From NCBI RefSeq assembly GCF_008119785.1, contig NZ_VSFA01000007.1:96970-160969 (forward strand): 64,000 nt of DNA, written 5' to 3'. This DNA is from Micromonospora sp. MP36 (GTDB taxonomy: Bacteria > Actinomycetota > Actinomycetes > Mycobacteriales > Micromonosporaceae). The notes under the pieces were generated by a model, which worked only from the letters and a program-made list of their open reading frames with translations, did no database searches and had not been told where the DNA came from. This document shows positions 36,231 to 43,736 of the stretch, piece by piece. Positions within the stretch are counted from its first letter, which is position 1. Each line of letters opens with the position of its first letter. Position numbers and translations under genes: made by a program.

Positions 36231-39200
36231 TTGCGCGGAAACAGAAGAAAACTGGCCGGCCTCGGCCTCGCCGTCGGACTGGTGCTCGGCCTGCCGGCGA
36301 CGGCCGGCGCCGCCCCGGCCGCGGTACCGACCACCCCGGCCGCTGGCGAGCGCGCGGCCACGACCGCCGGGCGCCCGGTCACCGTCACCCTGCTCACCGG
36401 TGACCGGGTCACCGTCACCGACACCGGGCAGGCCGCGGTACGCCCCGGCCCGGACCGGACGGGCATGGAGTTCGTGGTCGGCCGGGACCGGGGCCACCTC
36501 TCGGTGGTGCCCCGGGACGCGCTGCCACTGATCCGTTCGGGCCGGGTCGACCGGCGGCTCTTCGACATCACCGAGCTGGTCTCCGCCGGCTACGACGACG
36601 CCCACCGGGACAGCCTGCCGCTGCTGGTCGCGTACCCCAAGGGGCTGGCCAGGCGGAGCGGCGCCCCGGTGACCGGCACCCGGGTGACCCGCGACCTCCC
36701 GGCGATCGGCGGCGCGGCGCTCAGCGCGGCGAAGTCACAGGCGGGGACGGTCTGGGCCGCCCTCACCACCGGCGGAGCCGGCGCCCGGATCGACGCGGCG
36801 GAGGGTGTCGACCGGATCTGGCTGGACGGCCGGCGGAAGGTCACGCTGGACCACAGCGTGCCGCAGATCGGCGCGCCGGCCGCCTGGGCGGCCGGCTTCA
36901 CCGGAAAGGGCGTCACGGTCGCGGTGCTCGACACCGGAGTGGACGCGACCCATCCGGACCTGGCCGGCAAGGTGGCCGACTCGCGCAACTTCAGCGAGTC
37001 CGACGCGGACGACACGGTCGGCCACGGCACCCACGTCGCCTCCATCATCGCCGGCAGCGGCGCCGCCTCCGGCGGGAAGTACCGGGGCGTCGCCCCGGAC
37101 GCCACCCTGCTCTCCGGCAAGGTCTGCGAGGACTACGGTTGCACCGAATCCGCGATCCTGGCCGGCATGGAGTGGGCCGCCGCGGAGAAGCGGGCCACCG
37201 TGGTCAACATGAGCCTCAGTGGCTGGGACACCCCGGAGACCGACCCGCTCGAGCAGGCCGTGGAGACGCTGACCGCGCAGCACGGCACCCTCTTCGTCGT
37301 CGCGGCCGGCAACGACGGCTCGGACGGTTCGGTCGGCTCGCCGGCCACCGCCGACGCCGCGCTGGCCGTCGGCGCGGTCGACCGGAACGACGAGCTGGCC
37401 GTCTTCTCGAGCCGGGGGCCGCGCGTCGGTGACAGCGGCCTCAAGCCGGACATCACCGCGCCCGGTGTCGACATCGTGGCCGCCCGGGCGGCCAAGGGCG
37501 CCATCGGCGACCCGGTCGGGGAGAAGTACGTGTCACTCTCCGGCACCTCGATGGCCACCCCGCACGTGGTCGGCGCGGCGGCGCTGCTGGCCCAGCAGCA
37601 CCCCGGCTGGACGGCCGGGCAGTACAAGGCCACCCTGATGGCCTCGGCGAAGCCGCACCCGGACCAGACAGCGTTCCAGCAGGGCGCCGGGCGGGTCGAC
37701 GTGGCGCAGGCGATCAACCAGCAGATCACCAGCGAGCCGGCCAGCGTCTCGTTCGGGGTGGCGGCCTGGCCGCACAACGACGACCAGCCGATCGCGCGGA
37801 CCCTCACCTACCGCAACGCCGGTACCGCGCCGTTGACCCTCGACCTCGCGCCCGAGGTCACCGGTCCGGACGGGCGCTCCGCGCCGGCCGGCATGTTCAC
37901 CCTCAGCGCGTCCCGGCTCACCGTGCCGGCCGGCGGCACCGCCCAGGTCACGGTCACCGCGGACACCCGCCTCGGGGTGGACGGCTACTGGACCGGGCGG
38001 ATCCGGGCCCGCTCCGGCGGCCTGGTCGCGGTCACCCCGCTGGCCGTCAACCGGGAGGTGGAGAGCTACAACCTGACCGTCAGCCACCGCGACCGCGCCG
38101 GTGGCACCCCCGAGTTCTACTTCACCACCCTGGTCGGGCTGGACGAATACCGCTCGGTCGACGTCTACGACGCCGACGGCGAGGCCCAGGTGCGCGTCCC
38201 CAAGGGCCGGTACGGCCTGAACAGCGTGATCTTCGAGACGGACGCGCAGGGCGAGCCGGCCGGTGCCGGCATGCTCGCGCAGCCGCAGTTGGTGGTGGAC
38301 CAGGACCTGCGGATCACCGTGGACGCCCGATCCGCGAAGCCTGTCCTCGCCACTGTCCCGCAGCGTGACGCCAAGGTGGCGCTGATCGACGTGTCCGCCA
38401 ACTGGTTCAGCGCGGACGCCAGCTACGGCTTCACCCTGTGGTCGTTCGACTTCGCCGGGCTGACCAGCGGCCAGCTCGGCCAGGCGGCGACGGCCAGCAC
38501 GTTCGTCGGCGCGGTGAGCGTCCAGTGGGCCGACTGGCAGGCGACGAGCAGCCCCTACCTCTACGCGACCAGCGGGGTCCTGCCGGGCCGGTTCCCGACC
38601 GGCTTCGTCAAGCACTACCAGCAGCGGGACCTGGCGACCGTGGTGCAGCGGTTCCGCGGCGGCTACCCGGGTCTGGCGGCCGAGCGCGTCGTCTTCCCCG
38701 AGAGCGACTACAACATCGGTGGCTCGGCGATCGTCCTGCCCACCACCGCACCCGGTCAGCGGGTCGAGCACTACAACACGGCCGGGATGCGCTGGAGCTC
38801 GGAGATCAACTTCGGGGCGCTGGACGAGGACGGCTGGCTGGTGCCGAAGGTCGGCCTCAGCTCGACGCAGGCCGGCTACCGGCCGGCGCGTACCGTCCGG
38901 GAGGACTGGAACGCGGCGCCGTACGGGCCGTCCTTCCCCCGGCCGCGGTTCCCGTACCAGGGCATCACCCGTAACGGCAACACCCTGCTGGTCAGCCTGC
39001 CGGTGTTCAGCGACGCCGCCGGGCACGGCGGTGGGTCGCTGGTTGACACCGAGCGGACCGCCCTCTACCGCAACGGCACGCTGGTCGCGGAGCAGCCCTA
39101 TCCCGGGTACGGCGAGTTCGAGGTGCCCCCGGGCCTGGCGAACTACCGGGTCGAGACCTCGGCCACCCGGAGCGTCACCGACCTGAGCACCGAGGTGTCG

Positions 39201-39572
39201 GCCGCCTGGACGTTCCGCTCCGGGCACGTGTCGGGTGAGGACTGGGCGCGGCTGCCGGCCATGGCGGTCCGGTTCGCGCCGCCGCTGGCGGTCGACAACA
39301 GCGCGCCCGCCGGTCGGACCTTCACCATCCCGGTGACGGTCGAACGGCAGCCCGGCGCACCGGCCGCCACGGTCGCGGCGCTCACCGTCGACGTCTCGTA
39401 CGACGGCGGCAAGACCTGGCGGAAGGCGGACCTGCACCGGCAGGACGCGGGCTGGGCGGCCATCGTCCGGCACCCGGCCGGCCCCGGCTACGTCTCGCTG
39501 CGCGCCACCGCCCGGGACAGCGCCGGCAACACGGTGTCCCAGCGGATCATCCAGGCGTACCGCCTGCGATGA
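36231..39572 (+). CDS. Large secreted subtilisin-like serine protease (S8)
   Basis: The predicted protein has 1113 residues. The start is TTG 36231, because GGAGGAGG lies five bases before it and the signal peptide then begins correctly (LRGNRRKLAGLGLAVGLVLG ... TAGA|APA); an ATG 42 bases upstream is in frame but poorly placed. A propeptide-like region runs to about 200. The protease domain (about 225-485) has Asp in VAVLDTGVDATHPD, His in GHGTHVASI and Ser in GTSMATPHVVG. A beta-rich C-terminal half (about 500-1113) holds no recognised anchor or sortase signal and ends IIQAYRLR, so the enzyme is probably released. It is likely an extracellular protein degrader. Confidence 0.92.
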   Translation: MRGNRRKLAGLGLAVGLVLGLPATAGAAPAAVPTTPAAGERAATTAGRPVTVTLLTGDRVTVTDTGQAAVRPGPDRTGMEFVVGRDRGHLSVVPRDALPLIRSGRVDRRLFDITELVSAGYDDAHRDSLPLLVAYPKGLARRSGAPVTGTRVTRDLPAIGGAALSAAKSQAGTVWAALTTGGAGARIDAAEGVDRIWLDGRRKVTLDHSVPQIGAPAAWAAGFTGKGVTVAVLDTGVDATHPDLAGKVADSRNFSESDADDTVGHGTHVASIIAGSGAASGGKYRGVAPDATLLSGKVCEDYGCTESAILAGMEWAAAEKRATVVNMSLSGWDTPETDPLEQAVETLTAQHGTLFVVAAGNDGSDGSVGSPATADAALAVGAVDRNDELAVFSSRGPRVGDSGLKPDITAPGVDIVAARAAKGAIGDPVGEKYVSLSGTSMATPHVVGAAALLAQQHPGWTAGQYKATLMASAKPHPDQTAFQQGAGRVDVAQAINQQITSEPASVSFGVAAWPHNDDQPIARTLTYRNAGTAPLTLDLAPEVTGPDGRSAPAGMFTLSASRLTVPAGGTAQVTVTADTRLGVDGYWTGRIRARSGGLVAVTPLAVNREVESYNLTVSHRDRAGGTPEFYFTTLVGLDEYRSVDVYDADGEAQVRVPKGRYGLNSVIFETDAQGEPAGAGMLAQPQLVVDQDLRITVDARSAKPVLATVPQRDAKVALIDVSANWFSADASYGFTLWSFDFAGLTSGQLGQAATASTFVGAVSVQWADWQATSSPYLYATSGVLPGRFPTGFVKHYQQRDLATVVQRFRGGYPGLAAERVVFPESDYNIGGSAIVLPTTAPGQRVEHYNTAGMRWSSEINFGALDEDGWLVPKVGLSSTQAGYRPARTVREDWNAAPYGPSFPRPRFPYQGITRNGNTLLVSLPVFSDAAGHGGGSLVDTERTALYRNGTLVAEQPYPGYGEFEVPPGLANYRVETSATRSVTDLSTEVSAAWTFRSGHVSGEDWARLPAMAVRFAPPLAVDNSAPAGRTFTIPVTVERQPGAPAATVAALTVDVSYDGGKTWRKADLHRQDAGWAAIVRHPAGPGYVSLRATARDSAGNTVSQRIIQAYRLR

Positions 39573-39577
39573 GAAAC

Positions 39578-39617
39578 CCGTCCGGGTCCGCGGTCTCCCC
39601 GCCGCGGGCCCGGACGG
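39578..39617. terminator. Terminator hairpin after the subtilase gene
   Basis: Arms CCGTCCGGGTCCGCGG (39578-39593) and CCGCGGGCCCGGACGG (39602-39617) pair over 16 bases with one G-U. They lie six bases after the subtilase stop, in the gap before convergent dapD. Confidence 0.7.
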
Positions 39618-39622
39618 CGGAC

Positions 39623-39658
39623 GGGCCGGGGCCAGCGGCCCCGGCCCGGGGCCGCTGG
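39623..39658. terminator. Overlapping alternative hairpins before the dapD stop
   Basis: GGGCCGGGGCC (39623-39633) pairs perfectly with GGCCCCGGCCC (39637-39647). An alternative 13-base stem, CCAGCGGCCCCGG (39632-39644) with CCGGGGCCGCTGG (39646-39658), uses the same bases, so the two folds exclude each other. Probably the dapD terminator on the minus strand. Confidence 0.55.
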
Positions 39659-39689
39659 CGGCGGGGTCGAACCCCCGGCCCGGGCCGCG

Positions 39690-40649
39690 TCAGTCGTTGG
39701 CGTGCAGGGCCGCGTTCAGCTCGATGCCCCGGCCGGTACGCGGCTTCGCCTCCAGCGCACCGGTGACCGAGTTGCGCCAGAAGAGCAGGCCGTCCACCCC
39801 GGAGAGGTCGCGGGCCTTGACCACCCGGCCGTCCGGCAGGGTGATCTTCGAGGCGGCGGTGATGTAGCAGCCGGCCTCCACCACGCAGTCGTCGCCGAGC
39901 GAGATGCCCACGCCGGCGTTTGCGCCGATCAAGCTCCGCTCGCCGATCCGCACCTTCTCCGTGCCGCCGCCGGAGAGCGTGCCCATGATCGACGCGCCGC
40001 CGCCGATGTCGGAGCCGTCGCCGACCAGCACCCCCTGCACGATCCGGCCCTCCACCATCGAGGTGCCGAGGGTGCCGGCGTTGAAGTTGACGAAGCCCTC
40101 GTGCATGACGGTGGTGCCGGAAGCCAGGTGCGCGCCGAGCCGGACCCGGTCCGCGTCGGCGATCCGCACGCCGGAGGGGACCACGTAGTCGGTCATCCGG
40201 GGGAATTTGTCCACCCCGTACACGGCGAGGTGGCGGCCGGCGGCCCGCTCGATGACGCGCAGCTCGTCCACCCGCTCCGGCGGGCACGGCCCGGCCGAGG
40301 TCCAGGCCACGTTGGCCAGCTTGCCGAAGATGCCGTCGAGGTTGAGCTCGTTGGGCCGGACCAGCCGGTGGGAGAGCAGGTGCAACCGGAGGTACGCGTC
40401 GGCCGCGTCCTTGATCGGGTCGTCCAGCGAACCGATCACCGTGGTCACCTCGACGGTACGCAGGCCGGGTAGCGCCCGCTCGCCGATCGCGCCGGGCGGC
40501 AGGTCGAGCACGTCGGCCTGGTCCTCCCCGGGGACCAGCGGCAGCTCGCCGAGTCCCAGCTTGCCGGTCGGGTACCAGGTGTCGAGCACCTGGTCGTCAG
40601 CGGTGATGGTGGCCAGGCCGATGCCCCAGGCGGGTTGTGCGGTCGTCAC
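39690..40649 (-). CDS. dapD: Tetrahydrodipicolinate N-succinyltransferase
   Basis: The predicted protein has 319 residues from GTG 40649. It transfers succinyl from succinyl-CoA to tetrahydrodipicolinate in the diaminopimelate/lysine pathway. The actinobacterial DapD layout is clear: an N-terminal helical domain, then a left-handed beta-helix with [40 protein letters not shown] and [19 protein letters not shown], and a C-terminal [17 protein letters not shown]. It diverges from dapE with only 24 bases between start codons, the same arrangement as Rv1201c/Rv1202 in M. tuberculosis. Transcription is predicted to be leaderless from the shared palindrome at 40657-40666. Confidence 0.95.
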   Translation of the reverse strand: MTTAQPAWGIGLATITADDQVLDTWYPTGKLGLGELPLVPGEDQADVLDLPPGAIGERALPGLRTVEVTTVIGSLDDPIKDAADAYLRLHLLSHRLVRPNELNLDGIFGKLANVAWTSAGPCPPERVDELRVIERAAGRHLAVYGVDKFPRMTDYVVPSGVRIADADRVRLGAHLASGTTVMHEGFVNFNAGTLGTSMVEGRIVQGVLVGDGSDIGGGASIMGTLSGGGTEKVRIGERSLIGANAGVGISLGDDCVVEAGCYITAASKITLPDGRVVKARDLSGVDGLLFWRNSVTGALEAKPRTGRGIELNAALHAND

Positions 40650-40656
40650 GAAAATG

Positions 40657-40666
40657 ACGGTACCGT
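40657..40666. promoter_or_regulatory. Shared symmetric leaderless promoter of dapD and dapE
   Basis: The palindrome ACGGTACCGT reads the same on both strands. On each strand its TACCGT is followed by exactly seven bases and then a start codon: ATG 40674 for dapE and GTG 40649 for dapD. The axis lies at 40661.5, equidistant from both starts. One sequence can therefore act as the -10 box in both directions, and the two could not be occupied at once. Confidence 0.6.
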
Positions 40667-40673
40667 GCCAACC

Positions 40674-41747
40674 ATGCAGAACCCGCTGACCCCCGAGGTC
40701 TTGGCAGATCCGGTGGCGCTGACCCGCGCCCTGGTCGACATAGAGTCCGTCTCCCTCAACGAGAAGGCCATCGCCGACTGCGTCGAAGCGGTGCTTCGGG
40801 GCGTACCGCACCTGACCACGTTCCGGCACGGCAACACGGTGATGGCGCGCACCGACCTGGGCCGGGCGCAGCGGGTGGTGCTCGCGGGCCACCTGGACAC
40901 CGTCCCGCTCAACAACAACTTCCCGTCGACCATGCGCGGGGACCTGATGTACGGCTGCGGCACCTCCGACATGAAGTCCGGGGTGGCCTTCGCGCTGCAC
41001 CTGGCGGTGACCCTGCCCGACCCGCGCTACGACGTCACCTACTTCTTCTACGAGGCCGAGGAGATCGAGTCGAAGTACAACGGGCTCACCCTCGTCTCCC
41101 AGGCCCACCCCGAATGGCTCCAGGCCGACTTCGCGGTGCTGCTGGAGCCGACGTACGGGATCGTCGAGGCCGGTTGCCAGGGCACCATGCGGGCGATCGT
41201 GTCGACCACCGGCGTACGGGCCCACTCGGCGCGCTCCTGGCACGGCGTGAACGCCATCCACGCGGCCGGCGAGGTGCTCCGGCGGCTGCAGGCGTACGAG
41301 GCGCGGCGGGTCACCATCGACGGCTGCGACTACCGGGAGGGCATGAATGCGGTCCGCATCCACGGCGGGGTGGCTGGCAACGTGGTGCCGGACCGGTGCG
41401 AGGTCGAGGTCAACTACCGCTTCGCCCCGGACCGTACACCGGAGCAGGCCGAGGCGCACCTGCGTGAGGTCTTCGCCGGCTTCGAGCTGGCGGTGACCGA
41501 CGCGGCGGCCGGCGCACCGCCCGGCCTGACGGCCGCACCGGCGCAGGAGTTCCTCGCGGCGGTGGGCGCCGCCCCGATCGGCAAGCTCGGCTGGACCGAC
41601 GTGGCCCGGTTCGCGGCCATGGGCATCCCGGCGCTGAACTTCGGCCCCGGCGACCCGAACCTGGCCCACCACCCGGACGAGCACGTCGAGCTGACCAAGA
41701 TCCGCGACGGTGCGGCCACCCTGCACCGCTGGCTCGCCCCCGCCTGA
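40674..41747 (+). CDS. dapE: Succinyl-diaminopimelate desuccinylase
   Basis: The predicted protein has 357 residues from ATG 40674. An M20-family zinc amidohydrolase, it releases succinate to give LL-diaminopimelate. [16 protein letters not shown] has the first zinc ligand and catalytic Asp; [17 protein letters not shown] supplies the bridging Asp; [15 protein letters not shown] the Glu pair; and [18 protein letters not shown] the last His. The dimerisation (lid) domain is between about 175 and 285. No ribosome-binding site is present upstream, matching the leaderless promoter predicted at 40657-40666. A bidirectional hairpin follows. Confidence 0.95.
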   Translation: MQNPLTPEVLADPVALTRALVDIESVSLNEKAIADCVEAVLRGVPHLTTFRHGNTVMARTDLGRAQRVVLAGHLDTVPLNNNFPSTMRGDLMYGCGTSDMKSGVAFALHLAVTLPDPRYDVTYFFYEAEEIESKYNGLTLVSQAHPEWLQADFAVLLEPTYGIVEAGCQGTMRAIVSTTGVRAHSARSWHGVNAIHAAGEVLRRLQAYEARRVTIDGCDYREGMNAVRIHGGVAGNVVPDRCEVEVNYRFAPDRTPEQAEAHLREVFAGFELAVTDAAAGAPPGLTAAPAQEFLAAVGAAPIGKLGWTDVARFAAMGIPALNFGPGDPNLAHHPDEHVELTKIRDGAATLHRWLAPA

Positions 41748-41765
41748 CCCCCCGGGTACGCGACC

Positions 41766-41796
41766 GGGGGGCCCGCGTCGGTGACGCGGACCCCCC
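41766..41796. terminator. Bidirectional terminator after dapE
   Basis: GGGGGGCCCGCGTC (41766-41779) pairs with GACGCGGACCCCCC (41783-41796) with one mismatch and a 3-base loop. It lies between dapE and a convergent small gene. Confidence 0.7.
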
Positions 41797-41816
41797 GAGG
41801 TCGTTTCGGCGGACGG

Positions 41817-41978
41817 TCAGCCGGCCGTCGTCAGCGTGGTGTCCGGCTCGGTGGTGTCGCCGGTGAGGTCGGTGTGGTGGGTCTCCATCATGCGGGCGCG
41901 GCGGCGCTCGGCCACCACGTCGCGGATCCGCCGCTGCATCTGCCGGCGGATCCGGATCATCTCGGTGTTGCTGATCAA
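41817..41978 (-). CDS. Small basic/acidic two-part protein (53 aa)
   Basis: TTG 41978 is preceded at six bases by GGGAGGGAG, an excellent ribosome-binding site. The product begins LISNTEMIRIRRQMQRRIRD, a strongly basic helix, and ends in a Thr/Asp-rich tail (HHTDLTGDTTEPDTTLTTAG). The basic helix could bind nucleic acid or fold as a short coiled coil; no family is recognised. It lies between dapE and the first LOG gene. Confidence 0.5.
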   Translation of the reverse strand: MISNTEMIRIRRQMQRRIRDVVAERRRARMMETHHTDLTGDTTEPDTTLTTAG

Positions 41979-42121
41979 CGCTTGCTCCCTCCCCCGAAGG
42001 TCGCGCCGGGGCATACCCCGTATGTGAATAGTAAGACGTACGAGCGACCGAATTAGTTGCCCAAGATCGCGAAGAATTTCTCCGGCTGGCCCGGCTCCGC
42101 ACCGTGCCGTCGTGGCTCCAC

Positions 42122-42127
42122 TACGGT
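42122..42127 (+). promoter_or_regulatory. Leaderless -10 box of the first LOG gene (TACGGT)
   Basis: TACGGT is followed by six bases and ATG 42134, with no ribosome-binding sequence. It has the same layout as the other leaderless starts listed here. Confidence 0.45.
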
Positions 42128-42133
42128 GGCTCC

Positions 42134-43051
42134 ATGAGTCAGAGCAACGGGCGGCAACTCGGCCGCGGGCCGAGCGCGGAACGGCACCGGGGTGCCGTCA
42201 CGCTGCGCAACCGGGCCATCCCGACCAGCACGGCGGATCAGCGGCTGCTGGACTCCCGGGGCCGGGGTGACTGGAAGACCAAGGACGCCTGGCGGGCGCT
42301 GCGGATCCTCTCCGAGTTCGTCGAGGGCTTCGACACCCTCGCCGACCTGCCGCCCGCGGTCAGTGTCTTCGGCTCGGCTCGGGCCAAGCCGGACAGCCCC
42401 GAGTGCCGGCTCGCCGAGGAGTTGGGCGCCGCCCTGGCCCGCGCCGGTTACGCGGTGATCACCGGCGGCGGCCCGGGGGTGATGGAGGCGGCCAACCGCG
42501 GGGCCAGCGAGGCGGGTGGGCTCTCCGTCGGGCTCGGCATCGAGCTGCCGTTCGAGCAGGGCATCAACGAGTGGGTCGACCTGGCCATCGACTTCCGCTA
42601 CTTCTTCGCCCGCAAGACAATGTTCGTCAAGTACGCCCAGGCGTTCGTGGTGCTGCCCGGCGGCTTCGGCACCATGGACGAACTCTTCGAGGCACTCACC
42701 CTGGTGCAGACCGGCAAGGTCACCCGCTTCCCGGTGGTGCTGATGGGCATCGACTACTGGCGGGGCCTGATCGACTGGCTGCGGGAGAGCATGGCCGCCG
42801 AGGGCAAGATCGGCCCGACCGACCTGGAGCTGATCTGCCTCACCGACGACGTGGACGAGGCGGTCCGGCACATCGTGGAGGCCGAGGCGGTGCTCTCCGC
42901 CGAGCAGGAGGCGATCCGCGAGGAGGCGGTCGCCCGGGCCGCCGCCGACCAGCAGGCCGCCGCGGAGAGCGCACCCGAGCCGCCGGCCGAGGCCGCGCCC
43001 GAGGCCCCGGCCGAAGGCCAGCCCGGGTCGCGCCCGGCGGGGCGGGGCTGA
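42134..43051 (+). CDS. LOG family protein (TIGR00730, Rossmann fold), long form
   Basis: The predicted protein has 305 residues from ATG 42134. The lysine-decarboxylase-like/LOG fold is shown by GGGPGVMEAANRGASEAGG and LPGGFGTMDELFEALTLVQ, which holds the PGGxGTxxE signature of cytokinin riboside 5'-monophosphate phosphoribohydrolases. An extra N-terminal segment of about 85 residues (including WKTKDAWRALRILSEFVEGF) and an Ala/Glu/Pro-rich tail set it apart from short LOGs. In bacteria these enzymes cleave AMP-like nucleotides; the substrate here is unverified. A paralogue follows after two bases, and dapD-dapE-LOG order matches M. tuberculosis (Rv1201c-Rv1205 region). Confidence 0.9.
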   Translation: MSQSNGRQLGRGPSAERHRGAVTLRNRAIPTSTADQRLLDSRGRGDWKTKDAWRALRILSEFVEGFDTLADLPPAVSVFGSARAKPDSPECRLAEELGAALARAGYAVITGGGPGVMEAANRGASEAGGLSVGLGIELPFEQGINEWVDLAIDFRYFFARKTMFVKYAQAFVVLPGGFGTMDELFEALTLVQTGKVTRFPVVLMGIDYWRGLIDWLRESMAAEGKIGPTDLELICLTDDVDEAVRHIVEAEAVLSAEQEAIREEAVARAAADQQAAAESAPEPPAEAAPEAPAEGQPGSRPAGRG

Positions 43052-43053
43052 CC

Positions 43054-43599
43054 GTGGCCGCCATCTGCGTGTTCTGCGCCTCCTCCCGTACGCTTGACCA
43101 GCGCTGGCTGGACCTGGCGCGGGAGACCGGCGCGGAGCTGGCCCGGCGCGGGCACACCCTGGTCAGTGGTGGCGGCTGCGTCGGCATGATGGGCGCGGTG
43201 GCGGACGCCGCGCGGGCCGCCGGCGGCTACACCCTCGGGGTGATCCCGCAGGCCCTGGTCGACCTGGAGGTCGCCGACCTGGCCGCCGACGAGCTGCTGG
43301 TCACCGACGGGATGGCCAGCCGTAAGACCTTGATGATCGACAAGTCGGACGCCTTCATCACGCTGCCCGGCGGGCTCGGCACCCTCGACGAGTTGTTCGA
43401 GGTGTGGACCACGGCCACACTCGCCCTGCACGCCAAGCCGATGGTGCTGGTCGACGCGGACGGCTTCTACCGCCCGCTGCTCGACTGGCTGCGCACCCTC
43501 GCCGACCGCCACTTCCTCAAGCCGGCGGGCCTAGACCTCCTCCTGGTCGCCGACTCGGTCCCCGCCGCCCTGGACCTCCTAGACGCCCACCTCACCTGA
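43054..43599 (+). CDS. LOG family protein (TIGR00730), short form
   Basis: The predicted protein has 181 residues from GTG 43054, two bases after the stop of the long LOG gene. VFCASSRTLDQRWLDLARET, SGGGCVGMMGAVADAARAAG and ITLPGGLGTLDELFEVWTTA show the complete LOG fold with the PGGxGTxxE motif, and the length is that of canonical LOG enzymes (about 180-200). This copy is the likelier true cytokinin-type phosphoribohydrolase; the long form may have another substrate or form a mixed complex (inference). A striking inverted repeat follows at 43625. Confidence 0.9.
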   Translation: MAAICVFCASSRTLDQRWLDLARETGAELARRGHTLVSGGGCVGMMGAVADAARAAGGYTLGVIPQALVDLEVADLAADELLVTDGMASRKTLMIDKSDAFITLPGGLGTLDELFEVWTTATLALHAKPMVLVDADGFYRPLLDWLRTLADRHFLKPAGLDLLLVADSVPAALDLLDAHLT

Positions 43600-43624
43600 C
43601 CACCCCCCGCCTGGCCCCGCCCCG

Positions 43625-43683
43625 GTGATCATGAAGTTGGCGGCGAAGTCGATCTCCCTGAGTGTCGCCAACTTCATGATCAC
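43625..43683. repeat. Perfect 18-base inverted repeat with 23-base loop
   Basis: GTGATCATGAAGTTGGCG (43625-43642) is the exact complement of 43666-43683. The arms are AT-richer than the genome and therefore look conserved rather than accidental. It lies between the short LOG gene and adnA, both on the plus strand, 25 bases after the LOG stop. It may be a terminator or a member of a dispersed palindromic repeat family. Confidence 0.65.
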
Positions 43684-43736
43684 GCAGGAAGGGCGGGTGG
43701 GGGCGGTGGGGTGTCGGAGGGGCGTGGTGGGATGAG

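Noticed and set aside
41781..42056. Plus-strand 91-residue frame between dapE and the first LOG gene
   Set aside because: No ribosome-binding site; it covers the dapE terminator and the better-supported minus-strand small gene.
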